From an uncultured cyanobacterium (lineage in GTDB: Bacteria > Cyanobacteriota > Cyanobacteriia > PCC-6307 > Cyanobiaceae), in contig CAIQIA010000011.1 of NCBI GenBank assembly GCA_903871775.1, positions 248,001-312,000 on the forward strand: DNA of 64,000 bases, read 5' to 3'. Below are positions 32,737 through 47,138 of this stretch, one piece after another (the stretch's first letter is position 1; the number at the start of each line of letters is the position of its first letter). Position numbers and translations under genes: made by a program. The notes beneath the pieces were generated by a model. The model saw only the letters and a program-made list of their open reading frames with translations, was not told the DNA's origin and made no database searches.

Positions 32737-35193
32737 TCAGGCGGCCTCCCGGTAGAGCTCGGCCTGCAGGTCGTGCACGGCCCGCTCGAAGCCTGCCTTG
32801 CCGCCGAACCCATCCACCAGTTCGACCACGGTGCCCATCTGGCTGAACGGCGGGATCCGCAGGATCTTCACATTATCGAGATCGTCCACCACGCCCTCCG
32901 TTGCGTACTTCTCCAGCAGCGCCTCCAGCACCGCCCGTGCCTGCGGACCGTAGCGGCTGAACACATCCCGGCGCATCCGGGCCGCCCGCTGGGCACGGCT
33001 GAGCGGTGGCTGGTCGTAGGCGATGTGGCAGATCAGATCGAAGGGGTCGATCTCGAGGCCCACCTCGTCCTGGAGCGCCTCCAGCAGCAGCCCCTCCTCC
33101 GCCAGCTCCTGCAGGATCACCTGCTTGCGTTCTTCCCCCCGCCAACGGCGCAGGAAGCCCTCAAGATCGGTGTACTGCTGGCGCACCAGACGGCGGCTGT
33201 AGTCGCGTAGCGACTCGGTGACCAGCTTCCCCTGTTCATCGAGGTATTCCACCCGTTCGGTGAGCACCTGCACCGGCCGGCCTTTGATGTAGTACTTGCG
33301 CCGCGTCTCCCCAGGCGGTTCAAACCCCAGCTGAGGATCATCTGGATCGGCCATGAGCACGGTTTCCTCACCCCCGTCTTCAGGGTCAAGCTCATCTGGG
33401 TCGGGCGTCTGGAGGCCGTTGTCGACATCTGGAGGGATCGGCGGATCGTTCTCGCCCGGCTCATAGATCTGCACCGGCTCGCCATCAAAGTCGGGATCGG
33501 CGAAATGGTTGGTGGCCTGGCGAAAGTCGACCAGGGTGAAGTAGTACTTCTCGCTCTCCGCATGCAGGCGGGTGCCGCGGCCCACGATCTGCTTGAACTC
33601 GGTCATTGAACCCACCTCACGATCGAGCACGATCAAGCGGCAGGTCTGCACATCCACGCCGGTCGACAGCAGCCGTGAGGTTGTGACGATCACCGGCATC
33701 GGCTCCATCGGATCGATGAAGTTGTCGAGCTGCAACATGCCCTCTTTGTCGTTGCCCGTGATGCGCACCACGTAGTTGGGGTGCTGCTGCACCAGATCCT
33801 GGTTCTCGTTGATCAGGGCCTGGCGCATCAGCAGCGCATGCTCGGTGTCCACGCAGAAGACAATGGTGTGCTGAAAGCGGTCGCCGCTGGCCTTGAGGTA
33901 GTCGCTGATCCAGCGGGCCACCCGTTTGGTGCGCTCATCAATCACCAGCACACGATCAAAATCCTTCTGGTTGTACTCGCGATCTTCGATCTCTCTACCG
34001 TACTGATCCACCTCATCACGTCTGGGGCGGTAGCCCTTCACATCCACGTCGAGATGGACGCGGATCACCTTGTAGGGCGCCAGGAAGCCATCACGGATCC
34101 CCTGGCGCAGGGAGTAGCTATAGATCGGTTCGCCGAAGTACTCGATGTTTGACACGTACTTCGTTTCCTTCGGCGTGGCCGTCAGGCCCAGCTGCGCGGC
34201 ACTGCTGAAATATTCGAGAATCTCGCGCCAGGCCGAATCTTCTGCCGCGCTGCCGCGATGGCACTCGTCCACCACGATCAGATCGAAGAAATCTGGCGTG
34301 AACTCGCGAAACAGCTTTTGACGCTCTTCCGGGCCCGTGAGCGCCTGGTACAGGCCCAGATAGATCTCGTACGACGGATCGACGCGTCGTTGCTGATCAA
34401 GGGCGATGGTCAGCTCTTCCAGGGACCCATCCGCCTTTTCGATCGTGTTGGAGCGTGTGCTCAGCTTGGCCATCGCCCCGCCGAACGGCCGGAAGTCGTT
34501 GGTCATCGTCTGGTTCACCAGCACATTGCGATCGGCCAGGAACAGCACCCGCCTGGCCCGCTTTGCCTTCCACAGGCGCCAGATGATCTGAAACGCCACG
34601 AAGGTCTTGCCGGTGCCGGTCGCCATCACCAGCAGCAGCCGTTTCTGCCCCTTGGCGATCGCCTCCACCACCTCCTGGATGGCATTGCGCTGGTAATAGC
34701 GCGGTTGCTTGCGGTTGCCGCCGTCGTAGTAGGGCTGCAGGGCCACCCGTTGCTCGTCGTCCGAGAGCCCCTTCCAGCGGCAGTAGCGGCGCCAGAGCTC
34801 CTCCGGCCCTGGGAAGGCCTCCAGGCCGAGTTGGCGCTCCTGCTCCTCGCTCAGGCCGGTGCGGTCGTGGAACAGGACGGCGTCGCCGTTGCTGGCGAAC
34901 ACGAAGGGGGTGTGCAGGGCGTCGGCGTAGGCCAGGGCCTGCTGCATGCCATCGCCCACGGCATGGCTGTTGTCCTTTGCCTCGATCACCGCCACCGCCA
35001 CCTGGCCCACCAGCAGCACGTAGTCGGCCCGTCGCGGCTTGCCGCGGGCCACCAGGCGGCCACGCACCGTGATCCCCCCGGCCGTGAAGCTGTGCTCCCG
35101 CAGGATCTGCTCGCGCAACCACCCCGCCTGGAGCAGCGCCGGTGTGATGAACCGGTCGCAGATGTCGGTTTCGCTGAGGCGCTGGCGGGGCAT
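32737..35193 (-). CDS. hsdR: Type I restriction endonuclease subunit R
   Basis: This 818-residue protein has an N-terminal PD-(D/E)xK nuclease: RADYVLLV followed by VAVIEAKDNS (about residues 55-73). A superfamily 2 translocase follows with Walker A VMATGTGKTF and DECH box IVVDECHRG. Helicase motif VI appears near QIVGRGTRLH. It carries an acidic linker between the motor and the C-terminal helical region. It is the first gene of the minus-strand hsd operon. It restricts unmodified DNA with HsdM and HsdS. Confidence 0.96.
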   Translation of the reverse strand: MPRQRLSETDICDRFITPALLQAGWLREQILREHSFTAGGITVRGRLVARGKPRRADYVLLVGQVAVAVIEAKDNSHAVGDGMQQALAYADALHTPFVFASNGDAVLFHDRTGLSEEQERQLGLEAFPGPEELWRRYCRWKGLSDDEQRVALQPYYDGGNRKQPRYYQRNAIQEVVEAIAKGQKRLLLVMATGTGKTFVAFQIIWRLWKAKRARRVLFLADRNVLVNQTMTNDFRPFGGAMAKLSTRSNTIEKADGSLEELTIALDQQRRVDPSYEIYLGLYQALTGPEERQKLFREFTPDFFDLIVVDECHRGSAAEDSAWREILEYFSSAAQLGLTATPKETKYVSNIEYFGEPIYSYSLRQGIRDGFLAPYKVIRVHLDVDVKGYRPRRDEVDQYGREIEDREYNQKDFDRVLVIDERTKRVARWISDYLKASGDRFQHTIVFCVDTEHALLMRQALINENQDLVQQHPNYVVRITGNDKEGMLQLDNFIDPMEPMPVIVTTSRLLSTGVDVQTCRLIVLDREVGSMTEFKQIVGRGTRLHAESEKYYFTLVDFRQATNHFADPDFDGEPVQIYEPGENDPPIPPDVDNGLQTPDPDELDPEDGGEETVLMADPDDPQLGFEPPGETRRKYYIKGRPVQVLTERVEYLDEQGKLVTESLRDYSRRLVRQQYTDLEGFLRRWRGEERKQVILQELAEEGLLLEALQDEVGLEIDPFDLICHIAYDQPPLSRAQRAARMRRDVFSRYGPQARAVLEALLEKYATEGVVDDLDNVKILRIPPFSQMGTVVELVDGFGGKAGFERAVHDLQAELYREAA

Positions 35194-35314
35194 CAGGCCG
35201 CAGAGCGGCGGCTCACCTCATTCTGAACGCCTTCGCCCCAGGCGACCTGCGATCAGTTCTTCGGTCCCGACCAATGGGTGAAGGTCGTGAATGGTGCTTG
35301 CCTTATCGCGACAC

Positions 35315-35821
35315 CTACTCACTGCCGGGTTGTTGCCATGCGGTCACCGATGACGGATCGCGATGCAGCAGACCCGCGGTTTTCAGACTGCGATAGCGTT
35401 TGTGAAACTCACTCCACAGGCCCGGCGCCAGCTGAACACTGGCGATGAAGATGCCATCGCAGACGATCCTGCCTGCGAAGGGGCAGAGACCGGTTTCCAC
35501 CAGATAGCCCCGTCCGCCAATGATTGCACTGGGCTGCTGGGTCAGACCTGCGGTGCTGTAGGCCTCTGTTCCTTCGAGGTTGAGAAACACGGCGCCGCTT
35601 CTGAGGTCTTTCAGGTGAACCCATTCGGCCAGATGCATCTGGCCCAGGGCTTCGACCACCTCGTGATCCACAGGGGTGTCTTGCAGCTGTTCGCGGGCGC
35701 GCGCCAGGCAAACCTTCGGATCGGCGGGCACGTCGACACCGCCGACATTCAAGACGGCGAGGGCCACCCGCTCGTAGGTGACCATGAACCGTCTTGCATC
35801 TTCTGCTGACAGCAGCATCAA
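35315..35821 (-). CDS. Hypothetical protein at the edge of the defence island
   Basis: This 168-residue soluble protein begins MMLLSAEDARRFMVTYERVALAVL and continues with HEVVEALGQMHLAEWVHLKDLRSG and CDGIFIASVQLAPGLWSEFHKRY. No family is recognised. It is transcribed toward hsdR but separated by 121 bp that hold no gene. Codon usage is less extreme than in acnB, hinting that it belongs to the accessory island. Confidence 0.6.
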   Translation of the reverse strand: MMLLSAEDARRFMVTYERVALAVLNVGGVDVPADPKVCLARAREQLQDTPVDHEVVEALGQMHLAEWVHLKDLRSGAVFLNLEGTEAYSTAGLTQQPSAIIGGRGYLVETGLCPFAGRIVCDGIFIASVQLAPGLWSEFHKRYRSLKTAGLLHRDPSSVTAWQQPGSE

Positions 35822-35843
35822 TGAGCGCTTGTGCGGATTGCCC

Positions 35844-38474
35844 TCACACTGCCGCCAGCACCTGCGCCTCTTCGTCGGCGCTCACCACCCGGCCGCTGTC
35901 TTCGAAGCCGCTGATCTGATCGAAGTTGAGGTAGCGGTAGAGCTCGGCGCCGTAGGGGTCGATCTTGGCGGCGGCGATCGCCAGGTACTCATCCTTGCTG
36001 GGGATGCGGCCCAGCTGGGCGCAGACGGCGGCCAGTTCGGCGCTGCCCAGGTACACCTGGGCACCGTTGCCGAGGCGGTTGTTGAAGTTGCGGGTGCTGG
36101 TCGAGAACACGGTGGTGTTGTCGTCGACCCGGGCCTGGTTGCCCATGCACAGCGAACAGCCCGGCATCTCCATGCGTGAACCCGCGGCCTCGAAGATGGC
36201 GTAATAGCCCTCCTGCTTCAGCTGCTCTTCGTCCATGCGTGTGGGCGGACACACCCACAGCTTCGCCGCGTTCGGGCCCTGGTCCTTGAGCACGTTGGCG
36301 GCGGCGCGGTAATGGCCGATGTTGGTCATGCACGAGCCGATGAACACCTCATCGATCGGCTTGCCGGCTTCGTCGCTGAGCAGCCTGACGTTGTCGGGAT
36401 CGTTGGGGCAGGCCAGGATCGGTTCGCTGATCTGGTCGAGATCAATCTCGATGACGGCGGCGTATTCGGCGTCGGCATCGGCCTCGAGCAGCTGCGGGTC
36501 GGCCAGCCAGGCCTCCATCGCCCGGATGCGCCGGGCCAGGGTGCGGGCATCGCCATAGCCGCGGGCGATCATGTTCCTGAGCAGCGCCACATTGCTGCGC
36601 AGGTATTCGCCCACCGTCTCGACACTGAGCTTGATGGTGCTGCCGGCGCAGCTGCGTTCGGCGGTGGCGTCGGTGAGTTCGAAGGCCTGCTCGAGCTTGA
36701 GGTCTGGCAGGCCTTCAATTTCCATGATCCGGCCGTTGAAAACGTTTTTCTTGCCTTCTTTGGCCACCGTCAGCAGCCCCTGCTGGATCGCCACATAGGG
36801 GATGGCGTTGACCACATCCCGCAGGGTCACCCCCGGCTGCAGCGTGCCCCTGAACTTCACCAGCACCGATTCGGGCATGTCGAGGGGCATGGCGCCGATG
36901 GCGGCGGCGAAGGCCACCAGCCCCGAACCGGCGGGGAACGAGATGCCCAGCGGGAAGCGGGTGTGGCTGTCGCCGCCGGTGCCCACCGTGTCGGGCAGCA
37001 GCATGCGGTTGAGCCAGCTGTGGATGATGCCGTCGCCTGGCCGCAGGGCGACGCCGCCGCGGCTGGCCATGAAGTCGGGCAGTTCGGCGTGGGTCTTCAG
37101 GTCCACCGGCTTGGGATAGGCGGCGGTGTGGCAGAAGCTCTGCATCACCAGGTCGGCGCTGAAGCCCAGGCAGGCCAGTTCCTTCATCTCATCGCGGGTC
37201 ATCGGCCCCGTGGTGTCCTGGCTGCCGACGGTGGTCATGCGCGGTTCGCAGCTGGTGCCCGGCCGCACCCCCGGCAGGCCGCAGGCACGGCCGACCATCT
37301 TCTGGGCCAGCGTGTAGCCCCGGCCGCTGTCGGCCGGAGCCACCGGCCGGATGAACAGATCACTGGGGGCCAGGCCCAGGTGCGCCCGCACCTTGTCGGT
37401 GAGCGACCGGCCGATCAGCAGCGGGATGCGGCCGCCGGCCCGCACCTCATCGGCGATGGTGCTGGGCCGCAGCTCGAAGCGGGCGACGACCGTGCCGGCG
37501 TCGGGTTCCCCTGCCGCCCGTTCGATCGTGCCGGCATGGGGGCGGATCGTGATCACGTCACCGGTGCTGAGCCCCGACACATCGCATTCGATCGGCAGGG
37601 CGCCCGAGTCTTCGGCGGTGTTGAAGAAGATCGGCGCGATCTTGCCCCCCAGGATCACCCCGCCGCCGCGCTTGTTGGGCACATGGGGAATGTCGTTGCC
37701 GGTGTGCCACAGCACCGAGTTGATCGCCGACTTGCGCGAACTGCCCGTGCCGACCACATCGCCGACGTAGGCCACCGGGTGCCCCTTGGCCTTGAGGGCG
37801 CCGATCGTGGCGAGGCCGCCGGGCAGTCGCGTCTCGAGCATCGCCGTGGCGTGCAGCGGGATGTCGGGGCGGGTGGTGGCGTGGGTGGCGGGCGAGAGGT
37901 CGTCGGTGTTGGTCTCGCCTTCGACCTTGAAAACGGTGACGGTGATCTCTGCCGGCAGTTCGGGACGGCTGGTGAACCATTCCGCTGCGGCCCAGCTGTC
38001 GACCACCTGCTGCGCCAGGGGATTGGTGGCCGCCAGCTCGATCACATCGTGGTAAGCGTCGTAGACCAGCACCGTGCGGCTGAGACCCTCGGCGGCGGCG
38101 CCCGCCACCAGTGGGTCGCTGCTGCCGAGCAGCTCGATGAGGGCGCCGACGTTGTAGCCGCCGATCATCGTGGCCAGCAGCCGCGTGGCCTCCAGCGGGC
38201 TCACCAGCGGGCTGCTGGCCTCGCCACGGGCCACCGCCGTCAGCCAGCTGGCCTTCACGTAGGCGGCCTCGTCGACCCCCGGCGGGATGCGCTCGCTGAG
38301 CAGCTCGAGCAGCACGGCCTCCTCGCCGGCCGGCGGCTGGGCCAGCAGTTCGGTCAGGGCCTGGGTCTGGGCGGCACTGAGGGGCAGGGCCGGAATCCCC
38401 AGGGCTTCGCGCCCGGCGGCAGCGCTGCGGTAGCCGCTCAGCAGATCGGCGGCGGGGATGGCGGCATCGGGCAT
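35844..38474 (-). CDS. acnB: Aconitate hydratase B
   Basis: This 876-residue enzyme of the AcnB class converts citrate to isocitrate. The N-terminal HEAT-like domain is followed by the swivel domain ([18 protein letters not shown] and so on). The Fe-S core includes [47 protein letters not shown] and [12 protein letters not shown], with the cluster cysteines in the last two. The start at 38474 fits family length; an ATG at 38537 is also possible. It is divergent from the DAHP synthase gene. Confidence 0.96.
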   Translation of the reverse strand: MPDAAIPAADLLSGYRSAAAGREALGIPALPLSAAQTQALTELLAQPPAGEEAVLLELLSERIPPGVDEAAYVKASWLTAVARGEASSPLVSPLEATRLLATMIGGYNVGALIELLGSSDPLVAGAAAEGLSRTVLVYDAYHDVIELAATNPLAQQVVDSWAAAEWFTSRPELPAEITVTVFKVEGETNTDDLSPATHATTRPDIPLHATAMLETRLPGGLATIGALKAKGHPVAYVGDVVGTGSSRKSAINSVLWHTGNDIPHVPNKRGGGVILGGKIAPIFFNTAEDSGALPIECDVSGLSTGDVITIRPHAGTIERAAGEPDAGTVVARFELRPSTIADEVRAGGRIPLLIGRSLTDKVRAHLGLAPSDLFIRPVAPADSGRGYTLAQKMVGRACGLPGVRPGTSCEPRMTTVGSQDTTGPMTRDEMKELACLGFSADLVMQSFCHTAAYPKPVDLKTHAELPDFMASRGGVALRPGDGIIHSWLNRMLLPDTVGTGGDSHTRFPLGISFPAGSGLVAFAAAIGAMPLDMPESVLVKFRGTLQPGVTLRDVVNAIPYVAIQQGLLTVAKEGKKNVFNGRIMEIEGLPDLKLEQAFELTDATAERSCAGSTIKLSVETVGEYLRSNVALLRNMIARGYGDARTLARRIRAMEAWLADPQLLEADADAEYAAVIEIDLDQISEPILACPNDPDNVRLLSDEAGKPIDEVFIGSCMTNIGHYRAAANVLKDQGPNAAKLWVCPPTRMDEEQLKQEGYYAIFEAAGSRMEMPGCSLCMGNQARVDDNTTVFSTSTRNFNNRLGNGAQVYLGSAELAAVCAQLGRIPSKDEYLAIAAAKIDPYGAELYRYLNFDQISGFEDSGRVVSADEEAQVLAAV

Positions 38475-38613
38475 GGGCCGGCGGGTCGGTCGCTGGGACT
38501 CATTGTCGACATCGATGGGATCCCGCTTGGTGGGCATTGCTGCAGAACCGGCGGCGGCCGACCTGCCGCCGGCTTCTAGGCTGGCCTTTGCCATCCCCCT
38601 CGCGGCGCGGGCC

Positions 38614-39696
38614 ATGATTCCCACCTCCGATCTGCACGTGGTGGAGACGCGACCGCTGGTGGCGCCGGCGGTGCTGCACACCGACCTGCCCCTGGCGGAG
38701 GGGGCGGCCGAGACCGTGCGGGCCGCCCGCCAGCGGATCCAGCACATCCTGCGGGGCGACGATCCGCGGCTGCTGGTGGTGGTGGGCCCCTGCTCGGTGC
38801 ACGATGTGGCCGCCGCCCAGGAGTACGCCGACCGGCTGCTGCCGATCCGCCGGCGCCTGGCGGACCGGCTGGAGGTGGTGATGCGGGTGTACTTCGAGAA
38901 GCCGCGCACCACCGTGGGCTGGAAGGGGATGATCAACGACCCCCACCTCGACGGCAGCTACGACATCAACACCGGCCTGCGCCGGGCCCGGGCCCTGCTG
39001 CTGCACCTGGCCGACGCCGGCCTGCCGGCCGCCACCGAACTGCTCGATCCGGTGGTGCCCCAGTACATCGCCGATCTGATCAGCTGGACCGCCATCGGTG
39101 CCCGCACCACCGAAAGCCAGACCCACCGCGAGATGGCCTCGGGGCTGTCGATGCCGATCGGCTTCAAGAACGGCACCGACGGCGGCGTCGCCGTCGCCAT
39201 CAATGCCATGGAGGCCGCCGCGCGTCCCCATCATTTTCTGGGCATCAACCGCCAGGGCCATGCGTCGATCGTCTCGACCACCGGCAATCCCCATGGCCAC
39301 CTGGTGCTGCGGGGCGGCGGCAGCGGCACCAACTTCCACCCTGAGGCGGTGGCGGCGGCGGCCCGGCAGCTGCAGGCCGCCGATCTGCCCCACCGGGTGA
39401 TGGTCGACTGCAGCCACGGCAATTCGAACAAGGACTACCGCCGCCAGGGCGAGGCCCTCGAGGCCGTGGCCGAACAGGTGCGGGGCGGTTCGGCTGATGT
39501 GCTGGGCGTGATGATCGAGAGCCACCTGGTGGCCGGCAACCAGAAGCTGGGGCCCGACCCCGCCTTGCTCACCTACGGCCAGAGCATCACCGATGCCTGC
39601 ATCGACTTCGACAGCACCGAAACCCTGCTCGAGACCCTGGCGGCCGCCGTCGCGGCGGGGCGACCGACCCCGGTAGCTGCCGCTACGACACTTTGA
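38614..39696 (+). CDS. 3-deoxy-7-phosphoheptulonate synthase (class I)
   Basis: This 360-residue enzyme condenses phosphoenolpyruvate and erythrose 4-phosphate, the first step of the shikimate pathway. Class I signatures are [53 protein letters not shown] and [13 protein letters not shown] with the metal-binding Cys/His. The length matches AroF/AroG/AroH types. Which isoform is feedback-relevant cannot be told from sequence by eye. The ATG at 38614 gives the standard N-terminus. Confidence 0.95.
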   Translation: MIPTSDLHVVETRPLVAPAVLHTDLPLAEGAAETVRAARQRIQHILRGDDPRLLVVVGPCSVHDVAAAQEYADRLLPIRRRLADRLEVVMRVYFEKPRTTVGWKGMINDPHLDGSYDINTGLRRARALLLHLADAGLPAATELLDPVVPQYIADLISWTAIGARTTESQTHREMASGLSMPIGFKNGTDGGVAVAINAMEAAARPHHFLGINRQGHASIVSTTGNPHGHLVLRGGGSGTNFHPEAVAAAARQLQAADLPHRVMVDCSHGNSNKDYRRQGEALEAVAEQVRGGSADVLGVMIESHLVAGNQKLGPDPALLTYGQSITDACIDFDSTETLLETLAAAVAAGRPTPVAAATTL

Positions 39697-39735
39697 TCTG
39701 GCGGGCGTAATTTCGCGCCAACCGCGGTCGGTGTG

Positions 39736-40065
39736 ATGCCGTTGCTGCTCCAGTTCTTCGGCATCAGTGACCCCCTGCGGTTGTTCGAGCTCGAGCTGCA
39801 CAGCGACGGCGGGCCGGCTTTCGCCGGCTTCCGGCCGCTGCAGCTCGATGACCTGCTGGGCTGGGGGCACGAGTCGGCCCAGTCGCGGGGCTGGGATCTG
39901 GAGCAGGTGCAGCGCACCCTCGTCAACGGCTGGATCGAGCGGGCCGAGGCGATCCTGCAGTGGCAGCGGCAGCTGCGCGACGAACCGGCCGATCGGCGCC
40001 TGGTGGCCGGCCTGGGCACCCCCCGCGACTGGCAGCACCGCTGCGAACGGCTCTTCAGGGTCTGA
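39736..40065 (+). CDS. Conserved-looking hypothetical protein
   Basis: This 109-residue soluble protein (MPLLLQFFGISDPLRLFELE to TPRDWQHRCERLFRV) has a Leu-rich N-terminus and two Trp-containing helices. It has no membrane segment and no recognisable catalytic motif. Regular codon usage matching its neighbours supports a real gene. It follows DAHP synthase by 39 bp. A GTG three bases upstream is an alternative start. Confidence 0.65.
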   Translation: MPLLLQFFGISDPLRLFELELHSDGGPAFAGFRPLQLDDLLGWGHESAQSRGWDLEQVQRTLVNGWIERAEAILQWQRQLRDEPADRRLVAGLGTPRDWQHRCERLFRV

Positions 40066-40096
40066 ACCTGTTGACGGGAGGGTGTGGCAATCAGGA

Positions 40097-40723
40097 TCAG
40101 CCCAGCTGGCCCGCCAGCCAGGCGGTCGCCAGCGGCACCGTGAGGTTGTCGAGCCCACCCCACGAGATCTGCTCGAGGGCCGTGGCGGCCAGGGCCGTGG
40201 CCAGCAGCGGCGGCCAGGCCAGGCCGGGCAGGGAGAGCCGCAGCACCAGCATCGCCAGCACCGCCATGGTGAGGGTGCCCAGCAGCGATTTGGTCTGCCC
40301 CCAGAGCTGCCAGCGGGGCGACGGCAGCAGCGGGCCGACCAGGCCGGCCATGCCGTCGCCGAGGGCCATCACCAGCACCCCCGCCACCACCAGCTCGGGG
40401 TGCTGCCGCCAGAACAGCAGCAGCAGCAGGCTGATCGAGGCGCCGTAGGCGACGGTGCCGAGGCTGCGGCGGCCCACATCCTCGACCGCCGGGATGAGGC
40501 GCAGGCGATGGTTGATCGCCGTGAGAACGGTCACCACCAGGGCGGTCGGCAGGGCCTGGGCCAGGGGGACGTGGAGGGCGGCGGCCAGGGGCACCAGACC
40601 ACCGGCGCCGATGTGCACGAGCTTGCGGCTCGCCTCCCGCTGCTGGGGCCAGCGACGGCGCACCAGCACCGCCAGGGCGAGCACCAGGGCCAGCCAGAGG
40701 ATCAACAGCAGTGGAGCGGGCAC
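40097..40723 (-). CDS. Phytol/dolichol kinase-type membrane protein
   Basis: This 208-residue polytopic protein has the SEC59/VTE5-type motifs RKLVHIGAGGLVPL (about residues 32-45), MALGDGMAGLVG and TKSLLGTLTMA. In cyanobacteria such CTP-dependent kinases salvage phytol for tocopherol and chlorophyll. Phytol is the likely substrate but farnesol or dolichol kinases share these motifs. It lies 7 bp downstream of the sigma factor gene on the same strand. Confidence 0.8.
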   Translation of the reverse strand: MPAPLLLILWLALVLALAVLVRRRWPQQREASRKLVHIGAGGLVPLAAALHVPLAQALPTALVVTVLTAINHRLRLIPAVEDVGRRSLGTVAYGASISLLLLLFWRQHPELVVAGVLVMALGDGMAGLVGPLLPSPRWQLWGQTKSLLGTLTMAVLAMLVLRLSLPGLAWPPLLATALAATALEQISWGGLDNLTVPLATAWLAGQLG

Positions 40724-40730
40724 CGGCGGC

Positions 40731-41702
40731 TCAGGCCGCGTGGTGCTGGCTGGTGATCAGGCGCAGCTTGAGGATTGCCTTGGCCTCCAGCTGCCGCACC
40801 CGCTCGCGGGAGACGTTGATCTGCCGGCCGATCTCGGCCAGGGTCAGGGGTTCGGTGCCGTCGAGGCCGAAGCGCAGCCGCAGGATCTTCTGCTCCCGCT
40901 CGTTCAGCTGGGTGATCCAGGTGCCCAGGTGTTCCTTCTGGATCGAGCGGTCCATGCCGTTCATCGGCTCGAGGCTGGCCGGGTCGGGGATCAGCTCACC
41001 GAGGGTGCTGCGGTCTTCGTCGCCGCGGGCATGGGCGTCGAGGGAGGCGCAGGGGGCGCTCTGGCTGAGCAGATCCTCGAGCTCGTCGGGCTCGATGCCC
41101 ATGGCATGGGCCAGCTCGAGGCGGTTGGGCTGGCGACCGAAGCGGTGCGACAGCTCGCGGGTGATGCGGCGCAGCTTGGCCAGCTTCTCGCTGATGTGGA
41201 TCGGCAGGCGGATGGTGCGGGCGGTGTTGTCGATCGCCCGGGTCATCCCCTGGCGGATCCACCAGTAGGCGTAGGTCGAGAACTTGTACCCCATCGCCGG
41301 GTCGAACTTGTCGACCGCCCGTTCGAGGCCGATGGTGCCCTCCTGGATCAGGTCGAGCAGTTCGAGGCCCTGGTTCTGATACTTCTTGGCGACGCTGACC
41401 ACCAGCCGCAGGTTGGCGGCCATCATCCGGTCGCGGGCGCGGCAGCCCATGCGGATCTGCTGGCGCTCGCGGGGGCTGCGGTCGTCGGCGGGGATGGTGA
41501 TCAGCTGCTTCATCTGCTGGACCTGGTGGGCCAGCTCGATCTCTTCGGCCGGTGTGAGCAGTGGCACACGACCGATCATCGACAGGTACCAGCCGATCGA
41601 GTCGCTGCTGAGCCTGCCGCCGGTGCGGCCCGCCGGCCGGGGCGTGGCCTGACCGGAAGGCCGGCCATCGCTCCCGGGGCTGGATTCCTGGGGCGCTGCC
41701 AT
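40731..41702 (-). CDS. RpoD-like group-2 sigma factor
   Basis: This sigma-70 protein of about 323 residues has regions 1.2 (DSIGWYLSMIGRVPLLTPAEE), 2 (NLRLVVSVAKKYQNQGLELL, LIQEGTIGLERAVDKFDP, YKFSTYAYWWIRQGMTRAI), 3 and 4 (TLAEIGRQINVSRERVRQLE). It lacks the long N-terminus of the primary SigA, so it is a group-2 alternative factor, common in cyanobacteria for stress and dark responses. The ATG at 41702 was preferred; 41726 is possible. A 172-bp AT-richer region precedes it. Confidence 0.93.
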   Translation of the reverse strand: MAAPQESSPGSDGRPSGQATPRPAGRTGGRLSSDSIGWYLSMIGRVPLLTPAEEIELAHQVQQMKQLITIPADDRSPRERQQIRMGCRARDRMMAANLRLVVSVAKKYQNQGLELLDLIQEGTIGLERAVDKFDPAMGYKFSTYAYWWIRQGMTRAIDNTARTIRLPIHISEKLAKLRRITRELSHRFGRQPNRLELAHAMGIEPDELEDLLSQSAPCASLDAHARGDEDRSTLGELIPDPASLEPMNGMDRSIQKEHLGTWITQLNEREQKILRLRFGLDGTEPLTLAEIGRQINVSRERVRQLEAKAILKLRLITSQHHAA

Positions 41703-41874
41703 GACCCGCCGTCTCCGCGTTAACAATGCCGCGAAGATAGCACTTGGGCGGCTGCCAAATCGGTGCTAATCCGGAAACTTCGACGAAAAAAACCTGAAAC
41801 GGTTAAAACGCGGCACCGCTGCAACTTTTTTGCAGTTTCTGCAACCGTTCTGGCGGCCCCCAAGGGCCTCCTGC
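41703..41874 (-). promoter_or_regulatory. AT-rich promoter region of the sigma factor with TGCAG repeats
   Basis: This 172-bp gap is conspicuously AT-richer than its surroundings. It contains CTGCA, a T-run, TGCAG, TTT and CTGCA in succession (about 41818-41843), so two alternative small stems can form. A GGCCC/GGGCC stem (41855-41868) just after the ppk stop may end the convergent-side transcript. No clear sigma-70 boxes were assigned. Confidence 0.35.
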
Positions 41875-45258
<3,384 letters not shown>

Positions 45259-45350
45259 GGCGGCGGGCCGGGGGCCCTGAACCTATCCCTCGCCGTCGGC
45301 GGTGCCGTTCCGGCGGGCCGTGGCATGCTCGCGGTGGAACGCGGTGTGCC

Positions 45351-47129
45351 ATGGCCGATGGTCAGCTGACCCACCTCGATGCCGCCGGCCGGGTGCGGAT
45401 GGTGGAGGTGGGCGACCGGCCCCTCACCGCCCGGGAGGCGGTGGCCGAAGGCTGGCTGCGGCTGCCTCCGGCCCTGCTGCAGCAGCTGCTGGCCGGCGCC
45501 GTGTCCAAGGGCGACGTGCTGGCGGTGGCGCGGGTGGCGGCGATCCAGGGGGCCAAGCGCACCGCCGAGCTCATCCCCCTCTGCCATCCCCTGCCCCTGA
45601 GCGGTGTCGACGTGGCGATCGAGCCGGCGGAACCCGAGCCCGGCGCCACCGCCCTGCGGGTGACCGTGAGCGCCCGCACCACCGCCGCCACCGGCGTCGA
45701 GATGGAGGCGCTCACCGCCGTGCAGGTGGCGCTGCTCACCCTGTACGACATGCTCAAGGCCGTTGAGCCGGCCCTGACCCTCGGCCCGGTGCAGCTGCTG
45801 CGCAAGACCGGCGGCCGCCACGGGGACTGGCAGCGGACCCCGTCGCCGACCTCAACCTCAACCGCAACCCCGTCGCCGGAGCCGTTTCCCGCCGAGGGGC
45901 TGCCCCTGGCCGAAGCCCGCCGCCGGCTGCTCGAATCCCTGGCGCCACCCGGCGATGGCGATCACGAGCTGGTGCCCCTCGCCGGGGCCGGCGGCCGGGT
46001 CACCGCCGCGACGGTGCTGGCGCCGGAGATGGTGCCGGGCTTTGCCGCCGCGATTCTCGATGGCTATGCCGTGGCCGACCGGGAACCGCCGGCCGCCGGA
46101 GACGGCTGGACCCTGGTGGGCCGCGCCGCCCCCGGCGCCCCCCATCCCACACCCCTGGGTCCTGGCGAGGCGGTGCGCATCCTCACCGGGGCGCCGTTGC
46201 CCGCCGGGGCATGGCGGGTGCTGGCCCAGGAGCGGGTGAGCGCCACCGGCGACCGGGTGGAACTGCGCGAGGCCATGGGGGCCGACCGCTGGGTGCGGGC
46301 CGCCGATGAAGAGGTGGCCGCCGGCGCCGAGCTGGTGGCGGCGGGGGTGCGGCTGGGGCCGGCGCGGCTGGCGCGGCTGGCGGGCTGCGGCATCGCTGCA
46401 GTGCCGGTGCGGCCGCGGCTGCGGCTGGGGCTGCTGATCACCGGCGATGAACTGGTGCCCCCCGGCCAGCCCCGCGGGGCCGGCCAGATCTGGGAGAGCA
46501 ACGGCACCCTGCTCGAGCAGCTGCTGCGGGCCCTGGGCCAGGCGCCGGCAGAGCGGCGGCTGGTGGGCGACGATCCGGCGGCCCTGCGCCGGGCCCTGCA
46601 GGAGCTGGCGGCAGCCTGTGACGTGGTGGTGAGCACCGGCGGCGTGTCGGCGGGCGACAGCGACTGGATCCGGCCGCTGCTGGCCGAACTGGGCAGCATC
46701 GACTTCTGGAAGCTGCATCTGCGGCCCGGACGGCCCTTTGCCTACGGGCAGCTGCGGTCGTCGACGGGCGTTGCGCGGCCGTTCTTCGGGCTGCCGGGCA
46801 ATCCGGTGGCGGCGGCGATCACCGCCGTGCAGCTGCTGCTGCCGGCCCTCGACCGCCTCGAAGGCACCGAACCGCGGGTCTGGCCGCGGCTGCGGCTGCC
46901 CCTGGCGGCGCCGCTGCGGCGGCGGCCCGGCCGGCCCGAACTGGCCCGGGCGGTGCTGGTGTGCGACGGCGACGGCGGGCCCCTGGCCCGGGTCACCGGG
47001 GCCCAGGCCTCGTCGCGGCTGGGCTCCCTCGAAGACGCCGACCTGCTGCTGGAGGTGCCCGCTGAGGCCGCCGACCTGCCGGCGGGCACGCGCCTGTGGG
47101 CCCAGCTGCTGCGACCGGCCCTGTTCTGA
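45351..47129 (+). CDS. MoaC-MoeA fusion protein of molybdenum cofactor synthesis
   Basis: This 592-residue fusion joins two enzymes. Residues 1-158 are MoaC (cyclic pyranopterin monophosphate synthase), with [31 protein letters not shown] and [21 protein letters not shown] Ser/Thr/Pro linker follows (about 162-180). The rest is MoeA (molybdopterin molybdotransferase), with [44 protein letters not shown] and [10 protein letters not shown]. MoaC acts at the first step and MoeA inserts molybdate at the last. The ATG at 45351 fits MoaC N-termini. hrpB follows by 9 bp. Confidence 0.93.
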   Translation: MADGQLTHLDAAGRVRMVEVGDRPLTAREAVAEGWLRLPPALLQQLLAGAVSKGDVLAVARVAAIQGAKRTAELIPLCHPLPLSGVDVAIEPAEPEPGATALRVTVSARTTAATGVEMEALTAVQVALLTLYDMLKAVEPALTLGPVQLLRKTGGRHGDWQRTPSPTSTSTATPSPEPFPAEGLPLAEARRRLLESLAPPGDGDHELVPLAGAGGRVTAATVLAPEMVPGFAAAILDGYAVADREPPAAGDGWTLVGRAAPGAPHPTPLGPGEAVRILTGAPLPAGAWRVLAQERVSATGDRVELREAMGADRWVRAADEEVAAGAELVAAGVRLGPARLARLAGCGIAAVPVRPRLRLGLLITGDELVPPGQPRGAGQIWESNGTLLEQLLRALGQAPAERRLVGDDPAALRRALQELAAACDVVVSTGGVSAGDSDWIRPLLAELGSIDFWKLHLRPGRPFAYGQLRSSTGVARPFFGLPGNPVAAAITAVQLLLPALDRLEGTEPRVWPRLRLPLAAPLRRRPGRPELARAVLVCDGDGGPLARVTGAQASSRLGSLEDADLLLEVPAEAADLPAGTRLWAQLLRPALF

Positions 47130-47138
47130 GGCGGGGCG

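Noticed and set aside
41818-41843. TGCAG/CTGCA repeats as a rho-independent terminator of ppk1
   Set aside because: Read in the direction of ppk1 transcription the run after the stem is A, not U, so it does not fit an intrinsic terminator.
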